Origin: Pseudomonas sp. FEN
GTDB lineage: Bacteria; Pseudomonadota; Gammaproteobacteria; Pseudomonadales; Pseudomonadaceae
Assembly (NCBI RefSeq): GCF_904067045.1
Contig: NZ_CAJFDC010000036.1
Location: 186,001-250,000, forward strand
Length of the DNA: 64,000 bases
Direction: 5' to 3'
Shown here: piece by piece, positions 8,624 through 17,758 of the stretch
Layout: the number at the start of each line of letters is the position of its first letter
Numbering within the stretch: the stretch's first letter is position 1
Notes under the pieces: model-generated
What the model was told of the DNA's origin: nothing
What the model saw: only the letters and a program-made list of their open reading frames with translations
Database searches by the model: none
Position numbers and translations under genes: made by a program

Positions 8624-9904
8624 ATGAACATGAAAGCATTGGTTATCGCCACCCTGGCGTTGTTGGGCAATGGCGCGGTCAGCGCCGCCGAAGCCGATCC
8701 GTCGGCCCTGATCAAGCAGGGTGAATACCTGGCGCGGGCCGGGGATTGCGTCGCCTGTCACACGGCCAAGGGCGGCCAGCCGTTCGCTGGCGGGCTGCCG
8801 ATGCAGACGCCCATCGGCACGATCTACTCGAGCAATATCACGCCGGACAAAAGCGGGATCGGGGCCTACAGTTTCGAAGACTTCGACCAGGCGGTCCGGC
8901 ATGGTGTGGCAAAGAACGGCGGCAGCCTTTACCCGGCCATGCCCTACCCGTCCTACGCCCGGGTCAGTGACGGCGATATGCAGGCGCTGTACGCCTACTT
9001 CATGAAGGGCGTGGCGCCGGTGGTCCAGGACAACAAGGCCGTCGATATCCCCTGGCCGCTGAGCATGCGCTGGCCGTTGGCGGGCTGGCGCTGGGCGTTC
9101 GCGCCGAAGGTGAGCGAACCCCCGGCCGCTGTCGGCGCGGACCCGGTAGTGAACCGCGGCGCTTATCTGGTGGAGGGCCTGGGCCATTGCGGGGCCTGCC
9201 ATACGCCACGGGCCCTGACCCTGCAGGAAAAAGCCCTGAGCGCCAATGACGGCAGTGCATTCCTGGCCGGTGGCGCGCCGCTGGAAGGCTGGATCGCGAA
9301 AAGCCTGCGCGGCGATCACAAGGATGGCCTTGGCAGTTGGAGCGAAGCGCAACTGGTGCAGTTCCTCAAGACCGGTCGCAGTGAGCGCAGCGCGGTATTC
9401 GGTGGCATGAGCGACGTGGTGGTGCACAGCATGCAATACATGAGCGATGACGACCTGAACGCTATTGCCCGCTACCTCAAGAGCTTGCCGCCGACGGACC
9501 CTCAGGACACGCCTCACGCCTATGAGCCACAAGTCGCACAGGCACTGTGGAAAGGCGATGACCGCAAGGCGGGAGCATCGGTCTACATCGACAACTGCGC
9601 GGCCTGCCACCGTACCGATGGTCATGGCTACACCCGGGTGTTCCCGGCGTTGGCCGGTAATCCGGTGGTGCAATCGGCGGACCCGACCTCGTTGATCCAT
9701 ATCGTGCTCAAGGGCGGTACCTTGCCAGCGACCCATAGCGCGCCTTCCAGCTTCACCATGCCGGCGTTTGCCTGGCGACTATCGGACCAGGAAGTGGCGG
9801 ATGTGGTCGGTTTCATTCGCGGCAGCTGGGGTAACCAGGGCGGCGCGGTGAAGGCCAGTGATGTGGCGACGTTGCGCAAGGAAGATATGCCGGCCAAGCC
9901 ATAA
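8624..9904 (+). CDS. Triheme cytochrome c subunit of the GMC dehydrogenase
   Basis: A 426-residue exported cytochrome with three CxxCH heme sites at Cys42-His46, Cys189-His193 and Cys325-His329, each in its own cytochrome c domain. A signal peptide covers about the first 22 residues (ending VSAAEA). This is the layout of the cytochrome subunit of membrane-bound gluconate and alcohol dehydrogenases, which passes electrons to ubiquinone. It follows the flavoprotein by 6 bases with AAGGAG before the ATG at 8624; an ATG at 8630 is an alternative. It closes the operon. Confidence 0.94.
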   Translation: MNMKALVIATLALLGNGAVSAAEADPSALIKQGEYLARAGDCVACHTAKGGQPFAGGLPMQTPIGTIYSSNITPDKSGIGAYSFEDFDQAVRHGVAKNGGSLYPAMPYPSYARVSDGDMQALYAYFMKGVAPVVQDNKAVDIPWPLSMRWPLAGWRWAFAPKVSEPPAAVGADPVVNRGAYLVEGLGHCGACHTPRALTLQEKALSANDGSAFLAGGAPLEGWIAKSLRGDHKDGLGSWSEAQLVQFLKTGRSERSAVFGGMSDVVVHSMQYMSDDDLNAIARYLKSLPPTDPQDTPHAYEPQVAQALWKGDDRKAGASVYIDNCAACHRTDGHGYTRVFPALAGNPVVQSADPTSLIHIVLKGGTLPATHSAPSSFTMPAFAWRLSDQEVADVVGFIRGSWGNQGGAVKASDVATLRKEDMPAKP

Positions 9905-9992
9905 AGCCCCGACAAGCCCTGCTCCTACAAGGTCTGTGTCCGGCGTCGCCATCGTGGCGGTGTCTGCCAGACGGTGCTAGGCAGATCGGCTT

Positions 9993-10028
9993 GGCTCCAT
10001 TACTGTATATAAATACAGTAATGGAGCC
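9993..10028. promoter_or_regulatory. LexA (SOS) box inside a 36-base palindrome
   Basis: The core CTGTATATAAATACAG at 10003-10018 is a full match to the CTGT-N8-ACAG LexA operator with an AT-rich centre. The symmetry runs far beyond the box: the two 18-base halves differ at a single position pair. The right arm includes ATGGAGCC, so it contains the GGAG that serves as ribosome binding site for the radical SAM gene starting at 10036. LexA binding here should block transcription and the transcript could also fold over its own Shine-Dalgarno sequence. I recall the PA0069 homologue being listed in the P. aeruginosa SOS regulon. Confidence 0.9.
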
Positions 10029-10035
10029 GTCTCCG

Positions 10036-11094
10036 ATGTTCACCCCCCTCCCACCCCGTGGCCGTGGCACCGCGACCAACCCGCACAACCGCTTCGCGCC
10101 CAATCGTTCGGTGGCCGAGGATGATGGTTGGTACCAGGAGGCTCCGCTGACCCAGGGCACCGAGGTGCGCATCGAGACGGCCAAATCCATCATCACCCGT
10201 AACAGCTCGCCGGACCTGCCCTTCGACCGCTCCATCAACCCCTATCGCGGTTGCGAGCATGGCTGCATCTACTGCTACGCACGCCCCAGCCATGCTTACT
10301 GGGATCTGTCGCCGGGGCTGGATTTCGAAACCAAACTGATCGCCAAGACCAACGCGGCCGCGGTGCTGGAGCAGCAATTGTCCAAGCCGGGCTATCGCGT
10401 CGCGCCGATCAACCTGGGCTCCAACACCGATCCCTACCAGCCGATCGAGCGTGAGTATCAGCTCACCCGGCGGACTCTCGAGGTATTGCTACGCTATCGG
10501 CACCCGGTCACCATCGTCACCAAGGGCTCGCTGATCCTGCGTGACCTCGACCTGCTGACGGAACTGGCGCGGCAGCGGCTGGTGGCGGTGATGATCAGCC
10601 TGACCAGCCTCGACGACGAACTCAAGCGCATCCTCGAGCCTCGCGCGGCGGCGCCCAAGGCGCGCTTGCGGGCCATCCGGGTGATGCGTGAAGCGGGCAT
10701 TCCGGTGGGAGTGTTGTGCTCGCCGATGATTCCGATGATCAACGACGGCGAACTGGAAAGCCTGCTCACCGAGGCCCGCGACGCCGGTGCCCAGAGCGCC
10801 GCCTACATGATGCTGCGCCTGCCGTTGGAGGTCGCGCCGTTGTTCGAGGAGTGGCTGGCCGCCCATTATCCGCAGCGGGCGACCCACGTATTGAGCCTGA
10901 TTCGCCAGAGCCGCGGTGGTGAACTCTACGACAGCAGGTTCGGTGCGCGGATGCGCGGCGAAGGGCCGTTTGCCGACCTGTTGGCGCAGCGCTTTGCCAA
11001 GGCGATCAAACGTCTGGGGCTGAACCGCCGCGAAGGGTTCAATCTGGATTGCACGGCGTTCTGCTCCCCCGGCGGGCAGATGTCGTTACTCTGA
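10036..11094 (+). CDS. PA0069-family radical SAM protein, SOS-regulated
   Basis: A 352-residue radical S-adenosylmethionine enzyme. The Fe4S4 motif is CEHGCIYC (Cys73, Cys77, Cys80), the CxxxCxxC form typical of SplB-like/Rv2578c-type proteins, and it is followed by the SPASM-less core with NLGSNTDPYQPIE. The start at ATG 10036 has GGAG nine bases upstream; an ATG at 10021 lies within the LexA palindrome and is less likely. The LexA operator immediately upstream indicates induction on DNA damage, and the relation to spore photoproduct lyase makes a DNA-repair role attractive, but the reaction is not known. It stands as a single gene. Confidence 0.92.
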   Translation: MFTPLPPRGRGTATNPHNRFAPNRSVAEDDGWYQEAPLTQGTEVRIETAKSIITRNSSPDLPFDRSINPYRGCEHGCIYCYARPSHAYWDLSPGLDFETKLIAKTNAAAVLEQQLSKPGYRVAPINLGSNTDPYQPIEREYQLTRRTLEVLLRYRHPVTIVTKGSLILRDLDLLTELARQRLVAVMISLTSLDDELKRILEPRAAAPKARLRAIRVMREAGIPVGVLCSPMIPMINDGELESLLTEARDAGAQSAAYMMLRLPLEVAPLFEEWLAAHYPQRATHVLSLIRQSRGGELYDSRFGARMRGEGPFADLLAQRFAKAIKRLGLNRREGFNLDCTAFCSPGGQMSLL

Positions 11095-11138
11095 GCCATG
11101 ACCCGGACGAAGGTGGCCTGGCGGTGTTTAGTCCGCGC

Positions 11139-11145
11139 CTATACT
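11139..11145 (+). promoter_or_regulatory. RpoS-like -10 element upstream of the beta-carbonic anhydrase
   Basis: CTATACT is the extended -10 favoured by the stationary-phase sigma factor RpoS (and tolerated by sigma-70). It lies about 207 bases before the carbonic anhydrase start codon, and no clear -35 hexamer accompanies it. The 257-base gap holds no other gene. Confidence 0.4.
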
Positions 11146-11351
11146 CTTTGAGCGCAAACCTGGGAAACTTCTGGAACGTCCGTCCTAGAGCCTCTGATTC
11201 AGCTTGAGTTAAGTTTTCGCAGCTATGGTGAGGCTGTCTGTTTCGTACAGGTGGCGCTCAAGGAGTCGAGCGCGTTGATCCGATGAGTGCTGGCCGCGAG
11301 CAAGCCAAATCTGGAAAATCCCCTTCAATCCGTCAGAAAAGAGGATGAATC

Positions 11352-12083
11352 ATGAGTGACAAGGATAAACGGCTATCAGATGCGTCGGCTTCGGGGCTTC
11401 CCGGCTCCGAGAGTGCCGATGTGGCGCTGCAACATATTGTCGATGGCTTCCTGCATTTTCACCATGAAGTCTTTCCGCAACAGAAACAACTGTTCAAGAA
11501 GCTCGCCACGGCGCAGAACCCACGGGCGATGTTCATTGCCTGCGCCGACTCGCGCATCGTGCCCGAGCTCATTACCCAGAGTGCCCCCGGCGACCTGTTC
11601 GTGACCCGTAATGTCGGCAACGTGGTGCCACCCTACGGGCAGATGAACGGCGGTGTCTCGACCGCCATCGAGTATGCGGTGCTGGCCCTCGGTGTGCAGC
11701 ACATCATTATCTGTGGGCATTCGGATTGTGGTGCCATGCGCGCGGTGCTCAACCCCGATAGCCTGGAAAAGATGCCCACGGTCAAAGCCTGGCTGCGTCA
11801 TGCGGAAGTGGCGAAGACCATGGTTCATGAAAACTGCGACTGCGCCAACGAAAGCGAAAGCATGCACGTGCTCACCGAGGAAAACGTCATCGCTCAGTTG
11901 CAGCACTTGCGCACGCATCCCTCGGTGGCTTCGCGCATGGCCAACGGCCATTTGTTTATCCACGGTTGGGTCTACAACATCGAAACCAGCGAAATCAAAG
12001 CCTACGATGCTGATCGGGCCTGCTTCCTACCCCTCGATGGTACTCATCCGATCCCGAGTGCGACGCCCAAAGCCCGCTTCTAG
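11352..12083 (+). CDS. Beta-class carbonic anhydrase
   Basis: A 243-residue cytosolic enzyme interconverting CO2 and bicarbonate. The zinc-site residues are all present: CADSR (Cys64, Asp66, Arg68) and HSDC (His123, Cys126). The N-terminal 25 residues are a polar extension rich in Ser and Asp. The start at ATG 11352 follows AGAGGATGAATC. The next gene is a SulP transporter starting 95 bases downstream on the same strand; in many bacteria SulP bicarbonate transporters occur next to, or fused with, carbonic anhydrases, so the pair probably handles bicarbonate supply. Confidence 0.95.
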   Translation: MSDKDKRLSDASASGLPGSESADVALQHIVDGFLHFHHEVFPQQKQLFKKLATAQNPRAMFIACADSRIVPELITQSAPGDLFVTRNVGNVVPPYGQMNGGVSTAIEYAVLALGVQHIIICGHSDCGAMRAVLNPDSLEKMPTVKAWLRHAEVAKTMVHENCDCANESESMHVLTEENVIAQLQHLRTHPSVASRMANGHLFIHGWVYNIETSEIKAYDADRACFLPLDGTHPIPSATPKARF

Positions 12084-12178
12084 CGCCTGAGGCCTCCTCA
12101 ATCCATTAGGTTCAGCCACGACCGGCGTTCGAACGGTCGGGCTTTGCCATGCCTGAAGAAATCCTCAGGAGATTCATC

Positions 12179-13714
12179 ATGCGTGCTGCGCAATTGAAAG
12201 CGATTTTGCCACGGGAGCTGCTGGCTTCCGTGGTGGTGTTCCTGGTGGCCCTGCCCCTGTGCATGGGGATCGCCATTGCGTCCGGCATGCCGCCGGCCAA
12301 GGGGCTGATCACCGGCATTATCGGTGGGTTGGTGGTCGGTTGGCTGGCGGGTTCGCCGTTGCAGGTCAGCGGTCCGGCCGCGGGCCTGGCGGTGCTGGTG
12401 TTCGAACTGGTACGTCAGCACGGCATGGCCATGCTCGGGCCGATCCTGTTGCTGGCCGGCCTGCTGCAATTGCTGGCCGGGCGCCTGCGCTTGGGCTGCT
12501 GGTTCCGGGTGACCGCCCCGGCGGTGGTCTACGGGATGCTCGCCGGTATTGGCGTGTTGATCGTATTGTCCCAGGTTCATGTGATGCTCGACGGCTCGCC
12601 CCTGCCCTCGGGGCTGGACAACCTGCTGGGCTTTCCGGCGGCCCTGGGCCAGGCGCTGTCCGGCGAAGGCACGGGCTGGCAGGCGGGTGCGTTGGGCCTG
12701 ACGACGATCCTGGTGATGTGGCTATGGGACAAGCGCAAACCCCAGGCCTTGCGCTTTGTTCCGGGAGCGCTGCTCGGTGTCGGCCTGACAACCCTGGCGA
12801 GCCTGGTGCTGGCACTATCGGTCAAGCGGGTGGAGGTCCCGGCCAATCTGGCCGAAGCCATCGACTGGCTGCGGCCGGCCGACCTGCTCAACCTGGCCGA
12901 TCCCAACCTGCTGATCGCGGCCTTTGCCGTGGCCTTTATCGCCAGCGCCGAAACCTTGCTGTCGGCCGCGGCGGTGGACCGCATGCACGACGGTCAACGC
13001 TCGGACTTCGACCGCGAACTGTCGGCGCAGGGCGTGGGCAATATGCTTTGCGGCCTGCTCGGGGCACTGCCCATGACTGGGGTGATTGTGCGCAGCTCGG
13101 CCAATGTCCAGGCCGGTGCCCGGACCCGTCTGTCGGCCATATTCCATGGTGTGTGGCTGCTGGCCTTTGTGTTGTTGCTGTCCAGTGTGCTGCAGAGCAT
13201 TCCGGTGGCGAGCCTGGCGGGTGTGCTGGTGTATACGGGCATCAAGCTGGTGGACCTCAAGGCCTTTCGCGGCCTGGGACGCTATGGACGCATGCCGATG
13301 CTGACCTATGTGGCCACGGCCTTGGCCATTGTTTTCACTGACCTGTTGACGGGGGTGTTGATCGGTTTCGGCCTGACCCTGGCGAAGCTGGCCTGGAAAG
13401 CCTCGCGGTTGAAAATCAGCCTGGTGGACTTGCCCGCCGAGGGGGAGATGGAGCTGCGGCTGCTGGGGGCGGCGACGTTCCTCAAGGTGCCGGCGCTGAC
13501 CCGGGTGCTGTCGACGATCCCGTCGGACACGGTGGTACATGTGCCGCTGGGCAATCTGAGCTATATCGACCACGCCTGCCTGGAGCTGCTGGAGGAGTGG
13601 GGCCGGGCCAACGCGGCCAAGGGGGCGCGGTTGGTGATCGAGTCCCATGGGTTGAAGCGGCGCCTGGAAGGGCGGCTGCGGACCACCGCGGGCATCGGTT
13701 CCGCAGCGGCCTGA
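12179..13714 (+). CDS. SulP-family anion (probably bicarbonate) transporter
   Basis: A 511-residue inner-membrane protein with the SulP fold: about 10-12 hydrophobic segments between residues 15 and 400, including the conserved GMPPAKGLITGIIGG near the N-terminus, then a short STAS-like cytosolic tail (from about residue 420, LRLLGAATFLKVPAL). The ATG at 12179 is chosen because AGGAG lies 9 bases upstream; the ATG at 12149 has no such site. Its position behind a beta-carbonic anhydrase suggests HCO3- rather than sulfate as substrate. A small hairpin (CGACCG/CGGTCG) at 12119-12139 lies between the two genes and might adjust their ratio. Confidence 0.92.
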   Translation: MRAAQLKAILPRELLASVVVFLVALPLCMGIAIASGMPPAKGLITGIIGGLVVGWLAGSPLQVSGPAAGLAVLVFELVRQHGMAMLGPILLLAGLLQLLAGRLRLGCWFRVTAPAVVYGMLAGIGVLIVLSQVHVMLDGSPLPSGLDNLLGFPAALGQALSGEGTGWQAGALGLTTILVMWLWDKRKPQALRFVPGALLGVGLTTLASLVLALSVKRVEVPANLAEAIDWLRPADLLNLADPNLLIAAFAVAFIASAETLLSAAAVDRMHDGQRSDFDRELSAQGVGNMLCGLLGALPMTGVIVRSSANVQAGARTRLSAIFHGVWLLAFVLLLSSVLQSIPVASLAGVLVYTGIKLVDLKAFRGLGRYGRMPMLTYVATALAIVFTDLLTGVLIGFGLTLAKLAWKASRLKISLVDLPAEGEMELRLLGAATFLKVPALTRVLSTIPSDTVVHVPLGNLSYIDHACLELLEEWGRANAAKGARLVIESHGLKRRLEGRLRTTAGIGSAAA

Positions 13715-13741
13715 TGATGGTCTGGAAAACGCCACAAACCT

Positions 13742-13874
13742 TGTAGGAGCCGAGCTTGCTCGCGATCGGCTGCGCAGCAGTCGTAAAACCTGCGCATGCG
13801 GTGCATCTGGCACACCGAGTCAGCCGGATTACGGCCGCTGCGCAGCCGATCGCGAGCAAGCTCGGCTCCTGCAG
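13742..13874. repeat. REP pair, TGTAGGAGC family
   Basis: Inverted copies of TGTAGGAGCCGAGCTTGCTC and its complement, the second REP family of this window, enclose about 90 bases that are themselves partly symmetric (CTGCGCAGC...GCTGCGCAGCC). It fills the gap between the SulP gene and the convergent hypothetical gene. Confidence 0.85.
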
Positions 13875-13911
13875 GGGAGCGCATCAGGTCACGATCAACT
13901 GCGCCGTGGGT

Positions 13912-14562
13912 TCAAGCGCCGGGCTGCTCGAGCTCCAGCTCCACGCCCAACTGGCGCGACAGGCACGGCCAACGCTTCCACGCCGCCTCGGTATCCGGGC
14001 TGTGGAGACGCTCGCGATAGGCTTCCACCGACTCCAGGGCAAAGCTTTCTTCGTTGAGCATCTCATCGACCGCGTGATGCACCGCTTCGTCCAATTGGTT
14101 GGCGAAGGTCTCGCCGATCAACTGGTGGGCGATCAAGTTGGCCACGGTGATGTCCGAGGGAATCAGTGGCTGGCCGAAATGCTTGATATAGAGATCGTTG
14201 ACCTCTTCCACCAGACGGTGTGCCAGATAGGCCTCATCCAGCAGGCCGTCGAGTCCGACATGACCTTCGAGAATCGGCGGGGGTTGCAGGAAAAACTGCT
14301 CGGCGATGCTCAGCACCGGCGTGATCTGCGATTCGATTCCGGCTTCGTGCGCCACCTCGTTGGCCGCATCCAGCAAGTCGGGAACCAGGTCAATGTAGGC
14401 TTTGACAAACCGTGTCAGCACACCTTTGGCGTCGACGTCCGGCAGTTGGATCGCAGGATGAAGATGTGGCAATTGAACCGCGAGTTGACGGGTCAACTGG
14501 CCGCTACTGGCCTCGTGTTGGTGGGCACGTTGAATCTGCTCGCGCAATGCGGCGGTGTTCAT
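13912..14562 (-). CDS. Conserved hypothetical protein (PA0104-like)
   Basis: A 216-residue soluble, acidic, mostly helical protein without signal peptide or membrane segment. I do not recognise a domain. The ATG at 14562 (MNTAALREQIQ) is preceded by GGAG on the minus strand, so the upstream extension of the frame is ignored. It lies between the SulP transporter and the cytochrome oxidase locus, the same place as a hypothetical gene (PA0104) in P. aeruginosa as I remember that order. It is divergent from coxB. No function is proposed. Confidence 0.8.
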   Translation of the reverse strand: MNTAALREQIQRAHQHEASSGQLTRQLAVQLPHLHPAIQLPDVDAKGVLTRFVKAYIDLVPDLLDAANEVAHEAGIESQITPVLSIAEQFFLQPPPILEGHVGLDGLLDEAYLAHRLVEEVNDLYIKHFGQPLIPSDITVANLIAHQLIGETFANQLDEAVHHAVDEMLNEESFALESVEAYRERLHSPDTEAAWKRWPCLSRQLGVELELEQPGA

Positions 14563-14934
14563 GAAAACTCCAGGGGGTACGACAAAGGGAAAATAGGGAG
14601 AGTACAAAGTAGCTGGGTTATAAAAGATGCTCAGACGCATTTGTAATAATTATTTCATGCTTATGTGCCTGGGTTATATCGATTTGCCACTGCTTCTGCT
14701 CGAACTCAGGTAATTCGTGGCCTCCAGCCCGGTTCAAAGTCGCGTTTCAGTTCATTTCCCTTATCGCATGGCGCGCTCCCGGTCGCTGTCTATACTCGAT
14801 TTGGTATGGAGTTAGCTGATGACGCCCGGCTGCATGTGCAGGTCAGGCCGAATGGTCCGCTTACGCAGTACGACCATTCCCTTGGCCGCGGGTGAAAGCC
14901 GGCGGGATAACAAGAACGATAAGGGGAACCCGCA
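14563..14934. other. Divergent intergenic region upstream of coxB
   Basis: There is no gene in these 372 bases. The part from 14600 to 14700 is AT-rich relative to its surroundings. A CTATACT element at 14790-14796 is described separately. I see no inverted repeat matching an Anr or Fnr box. Confidence 0.6.
14790..14796 (+). promoter_or_regulatory. RpoS-like -10 element upstream of coxB
   Basis: CTATACT, the -10 type preferred by RpoS, lies about 140 bases before the coxB start codon. In P. aeruginosa the aa3 oxidase genes are reported to be induced by starvation through RpoS, which would fit. The -35 region is not recognisable. Confidence 0.45.
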
Positions 14935-16062
14935 ATGATGCGACATCCACGAGTCTGGATGGGCCTCCTGTTGTGGTCGATATTCAGTCAGGCGCAGGCT
15001 GCCTGGACCGTGAATATGGCGCCTGGAGCGACGGAAGTCAGTCACGAGATCTTCGATCTGCACATGACCATTTTCTGGATCTGTGTGGTGATCGGTATCA
15101 TCGTGTTCGGTGCCATGTTCTGGTCGATGATCATGCACCGACGCTCCACCGGCCAGGTGGCGGCCAAGTTCCACGAAAGCACCACAGTGGAAATCCTCTG
15201 GACCATCGTGCCGCTCCTGATCCTGGTGGGGATGGCGGTTCCCGCCACCGCCACGTTGATCAAGATGTACGACACCAGCGAGTCGGATGTCGATATCCAG
15301 ATCACCGGCTATCAATGGAAATGGCACTACAAATACCTGGGCCAGGATGTCGAGTTCTTCAGCAACCTGTCCACCCCCGCCGAACAGATGCATAACCAGG
15401 CCCCCAAGGGGGAAAACTATCTGCTGGAAGTCGATCAGCCGTTGGTGTTGCCGGTGGGCGCCAAGGTCCGTTTCCTGGTGACCTCCGCCGACGTGATCCA
15501 TTCCTGGTGGGTGCCGGCCTTCGCCGTCAAGCGCGATGCCATCCCGGGGTTCTTCAATGAAGCCTGGACCCGGGTCGACAAGCCTGGCATCTACCGTGGG
15601 CAATGCTCCGAACTGTGCGGCAAGGACCACGGCTTCATGCCGGTGGTGGTCGATGTCCGCCCCAAGGCCGACTACGACAGCTGGTTGGCCGAACGCAAGG
15701 CCGAATCCGCCAAGCTCAAGGAGCTGACCAGCAAGGAGTGGACCCTCGACGAGCTCAAGGAGCGCGGCGACAAGATCTACCACACCACCTGCGTGGCCTG
15801 TCACCAGGCCGAGGGTCAGGGCTTGCCGCCGATGTTCCCGGCACTGAAGGGCTCGAAGATCGCCACCGGGCCGAAAGAAGACCATTTGCACCGGGTGTTC
15901 TTCGGCAAGCCGGGCACCGCCATGGCAGCCTTCGGCAAACAGCTGTCGGAAGTCGATATCGCCGCTGTCGTGACCTATGAACGTAATGCCTGGGGCAACA
16001 ACAAGGGCGATATGGTCACGCCCAAGGAAGTCCTGGCACTGAAGCAGACGGAGGGCAAATGA
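14935..16062 (+). CDS. coxB: Cytochrome c oxidase subunit II with fused cytochrome c (caa3 type)
   Basis: A 375-residue subunit that accepts electrons for the aa3 oxidase. After a signal peptide (to about residue 22) come two membrane helices, then the periplasmic CuA domain with the ligand motif CSELCGKDHGFMP, and a C-terminal cytochrome c domain carrying one heme site (CVACH). The fused cytochrome makes this a caa3-like enzyme able to take electrons from cytochrome c. The start ATG at 14935 follows AAGGGGAACCCGC. It is first in the operon coxB-coxA-ctaG-coxC. Confidence 0.97.
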   Translation: MMRHPRVWMGLLLWSIFSQAQAAWTVNMAPGATEVSHEIFDLHMTIFWICVVIGIIVFGAMFWSMIMHRRSTGQVAAKFHESTTVEILWTIVPLLILVGMAVPATATLIKMYDTSESDVDIQITGYQWKWHYKYLGQDVEFFSNLSTPAEQMHNQAPKGENYLLEVDQPLVLPVGAKVRFLVTSADVIHSWWVPAFAVKRDAIPGFFNEAWTRVDKPGIYRGQCSELCGKDHGFMPVVVDVRPKADYDSWLAERKAESAKLKELTSKEWTLDELKERGDKIYHTTCVACHQAEGQGLPPMFPALKGSKIATGPKEDHLHRVFFGKPGTAMAAFGKQLSEVDIAAVVTYERNAWGNNKGDMVTPKEVLALKQTEGK

Positions 16063-16159
16063 ACAGCTCCCAAATGAACAGCGCCGTTGCATGTTCGCTG
16101 AATCGGTCGGGGCCCAGCTTCCCGGGCCAAGCCGTTCCCCCGTTTGCAGGAGACAGGAC

Positions 16160-17755
16160 ATGAGTGCAGTGATCGATGACCATGGCCATGCCGGTCATGA
16201 TGAACACGCCCACGGTCCGGCCAAGGGCCTGATGCGCTGGGTGTTGACCACCAACCACAAGGATATCGGCACGCTGTACCTGTGGTTCAGCTTCGCCATG
16301 TTCCTGCTCGGCGGTTCCTTCGCCATGGTGATCCGCGCCGAGCTGTTCCAGCCGGGGCTGCACATCGTCGAACCGGCGTTCTTCAACCAGATGACCACCA
16401 TGCACGGCCTGGTGATGGTCTTCGGTGCGGTGATGCCGGCCTTCGTCGGCCTGGCCAACTGGATGATCCCGCTGATGATCGGCGCGCCGGACATGGCCTT
16501 GCCGCGCATGAACAACTTCAGCTTCTGGTTGTTGCCGGCGGCGTTCGCGCTGATGGTCTCGACCCTGTTCATGCCCGGCGGCGGGCCGAACTTCGGCTGG
16601 ACCTTCTATGCGCCGCTGTCGACCACCTACGGCCCGGAGAGCGTGACCTTCTTCATCTTCGCCATTCACATGATGGGCATCAGTTCGATCATGGGCGCGA
16701 TCAACGTGATCTCGACCATCCTCAACCTGCGCGCGCCGGGCATGACCCTGATGAAGATGCCGCTGTTCGTCTGGACCTGGCTGATCACCGCGTTCCTGCT
16801 GATCGCCGTGATGCCGGTGCTGGCGGGGTGCGTGACCATGATGCTGATGGACATCCACTTCGGCACCAGTTTCTTCAGCGCCGCCGGTGGCGGTGATCCG
16901 GTGCTGTTCCAGCACGTGTTCTGGTTCTTCGGTCATCCCGAGGTGTACATCATGATCCTGCCGGCGTTCGGCGCGGTCAGTGCGATCATCCCGGCGTTTT
17001 CCCGCAAGCCGCTGTTCGGCTACACCTCGATGGTCTATGCCACGGCGAGCATCGCCTTCCTCTCGTTCATCGTCTGGGGGCACCACATGTTCGTGGTCGG
17101 CATCCCGCTGGTCGGCGAGCTGTTCTACATGTACGCGACCATGCTGATCGCGGTGCCGACCGGGGTGAAGGTGTTCAACTGGGTCAGCACGATGTGGCAA
17201 GGGTCGCTGACCTTCGAGACACCAATGTTGTTCGCGGTGGCCTTCGTCATCCTGTTCAGCATCGGCGGTTTCTCCGGGCTGATGCTGGCGATGGCGCCGG
17301 CGGACTTCCAGTACCACGGCACCTATTTCGTGGTGGCGCATTTCCACTATGTGCTGGTGCCGGGGGCGATCTTCGGGATCTTCGCCTCCGCCTATTACTG
17401 GCTGCCGAAGTGGACTGGCCACATGTACGACGAAACCCTTGGCAAGCTGCACTTCTGGCTGTCGTTCGTCGGCATGAACCTGACCTTCTTCCCGATGCAT
17501 TTCGTCGGCCTGGCGGGGATGCCGCGGCGGGTACCGGACTACAACCTGCAGTTCGCCAACTTCAACATGGTGTCGTCGATCGGCGGCTTCATGTTCGGGG
17601 TGACGCAACTGCTGTTCCTGTTCATCGTCATCAAGTGCATTCGCAGCGGGCCACCGGCTCCGGCCAAGCCCTGGGATGGCGCGGAGGGCCTGGAGTGGAG
17701 CATTCCGTCACCGGCGCCGTATCACACCTTCACCACGCCGCCGGAAGTGAAATAA
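16160..17755 (+). CDS. coxA: Cytochrome c oxidase subunit I
   Basis: A 531-residue, twelve-helix catalytic subunit holding heme a, heme a3 and CuB. Characteristic segments are WVLTTNHKDIGTLYL at the N-terminus, HVFWFFGHPEVYIMILPAFG (CuB and proton-channel residues) and the HH pair in IVWGHHMFVVG. A His-rich soluble N-terminus (DDHGHAGHDEHAHG) precedes the first helix. I start at ATG 16160, behind CAGGAGACAGG; the frame is open further upstream but that part is not homologous to the family. Confidence 0.98.
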   Translation: MSAVIDDHGHAGHDEHAHGPAKGLMRWVLTTNHKDIGTLYLWFSFAMFLLGGSFAMVIRAELFQPGLHIVEPAFFNQMTTMHGLVMVFGAVMPAFVGLANWMIPLMIGAPDMALPRMNNFSFWLLPAAFALMVSTLFMPGGGPNFGWTFYAPLSTTYGPESVTFFIFAIHMMGISSIMGAINVISTILNLRAPGMTLMKMPLFVWTWLITAFLLIAVMPVLAGCVTMMLMDIHFGTSFFSAAGGGDPVLFQHVFWFFGHPEVYIMILPAFGAVSAIIPAFSRKPLFGYTSMVYATASIAFLSFIVWGHHMFVVGIPLVGELFYMYATMLIAVPTGVKVFNWVSTMWQGSLTFETPMLFAVAFVILFSIGGFSGLMLAMAPADFQYHGTYFVVAHFHYVLVPGAIFGIFASAYYWLPKWTGHMYDETLGKLHFWLSFVGMNLTFFPMHFVGLAGMPRRVPDYNLQFANFNMVSSIGGFMFGVTQLLFLFIVIKCIRSGPPAPAKPWDGAEGLEWSIPSPAPYHTFTTPPEVK

Positions 17756-17758
17756 GCC

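Noticed and set aside
6494..9736. 1080-codon open frame antisense to the GMC dehydrogenase genes
   Set aside because: Composition (runs of His, Gln, Val, Gly) is that of a mirror frame; both sense genes show clear motifs.
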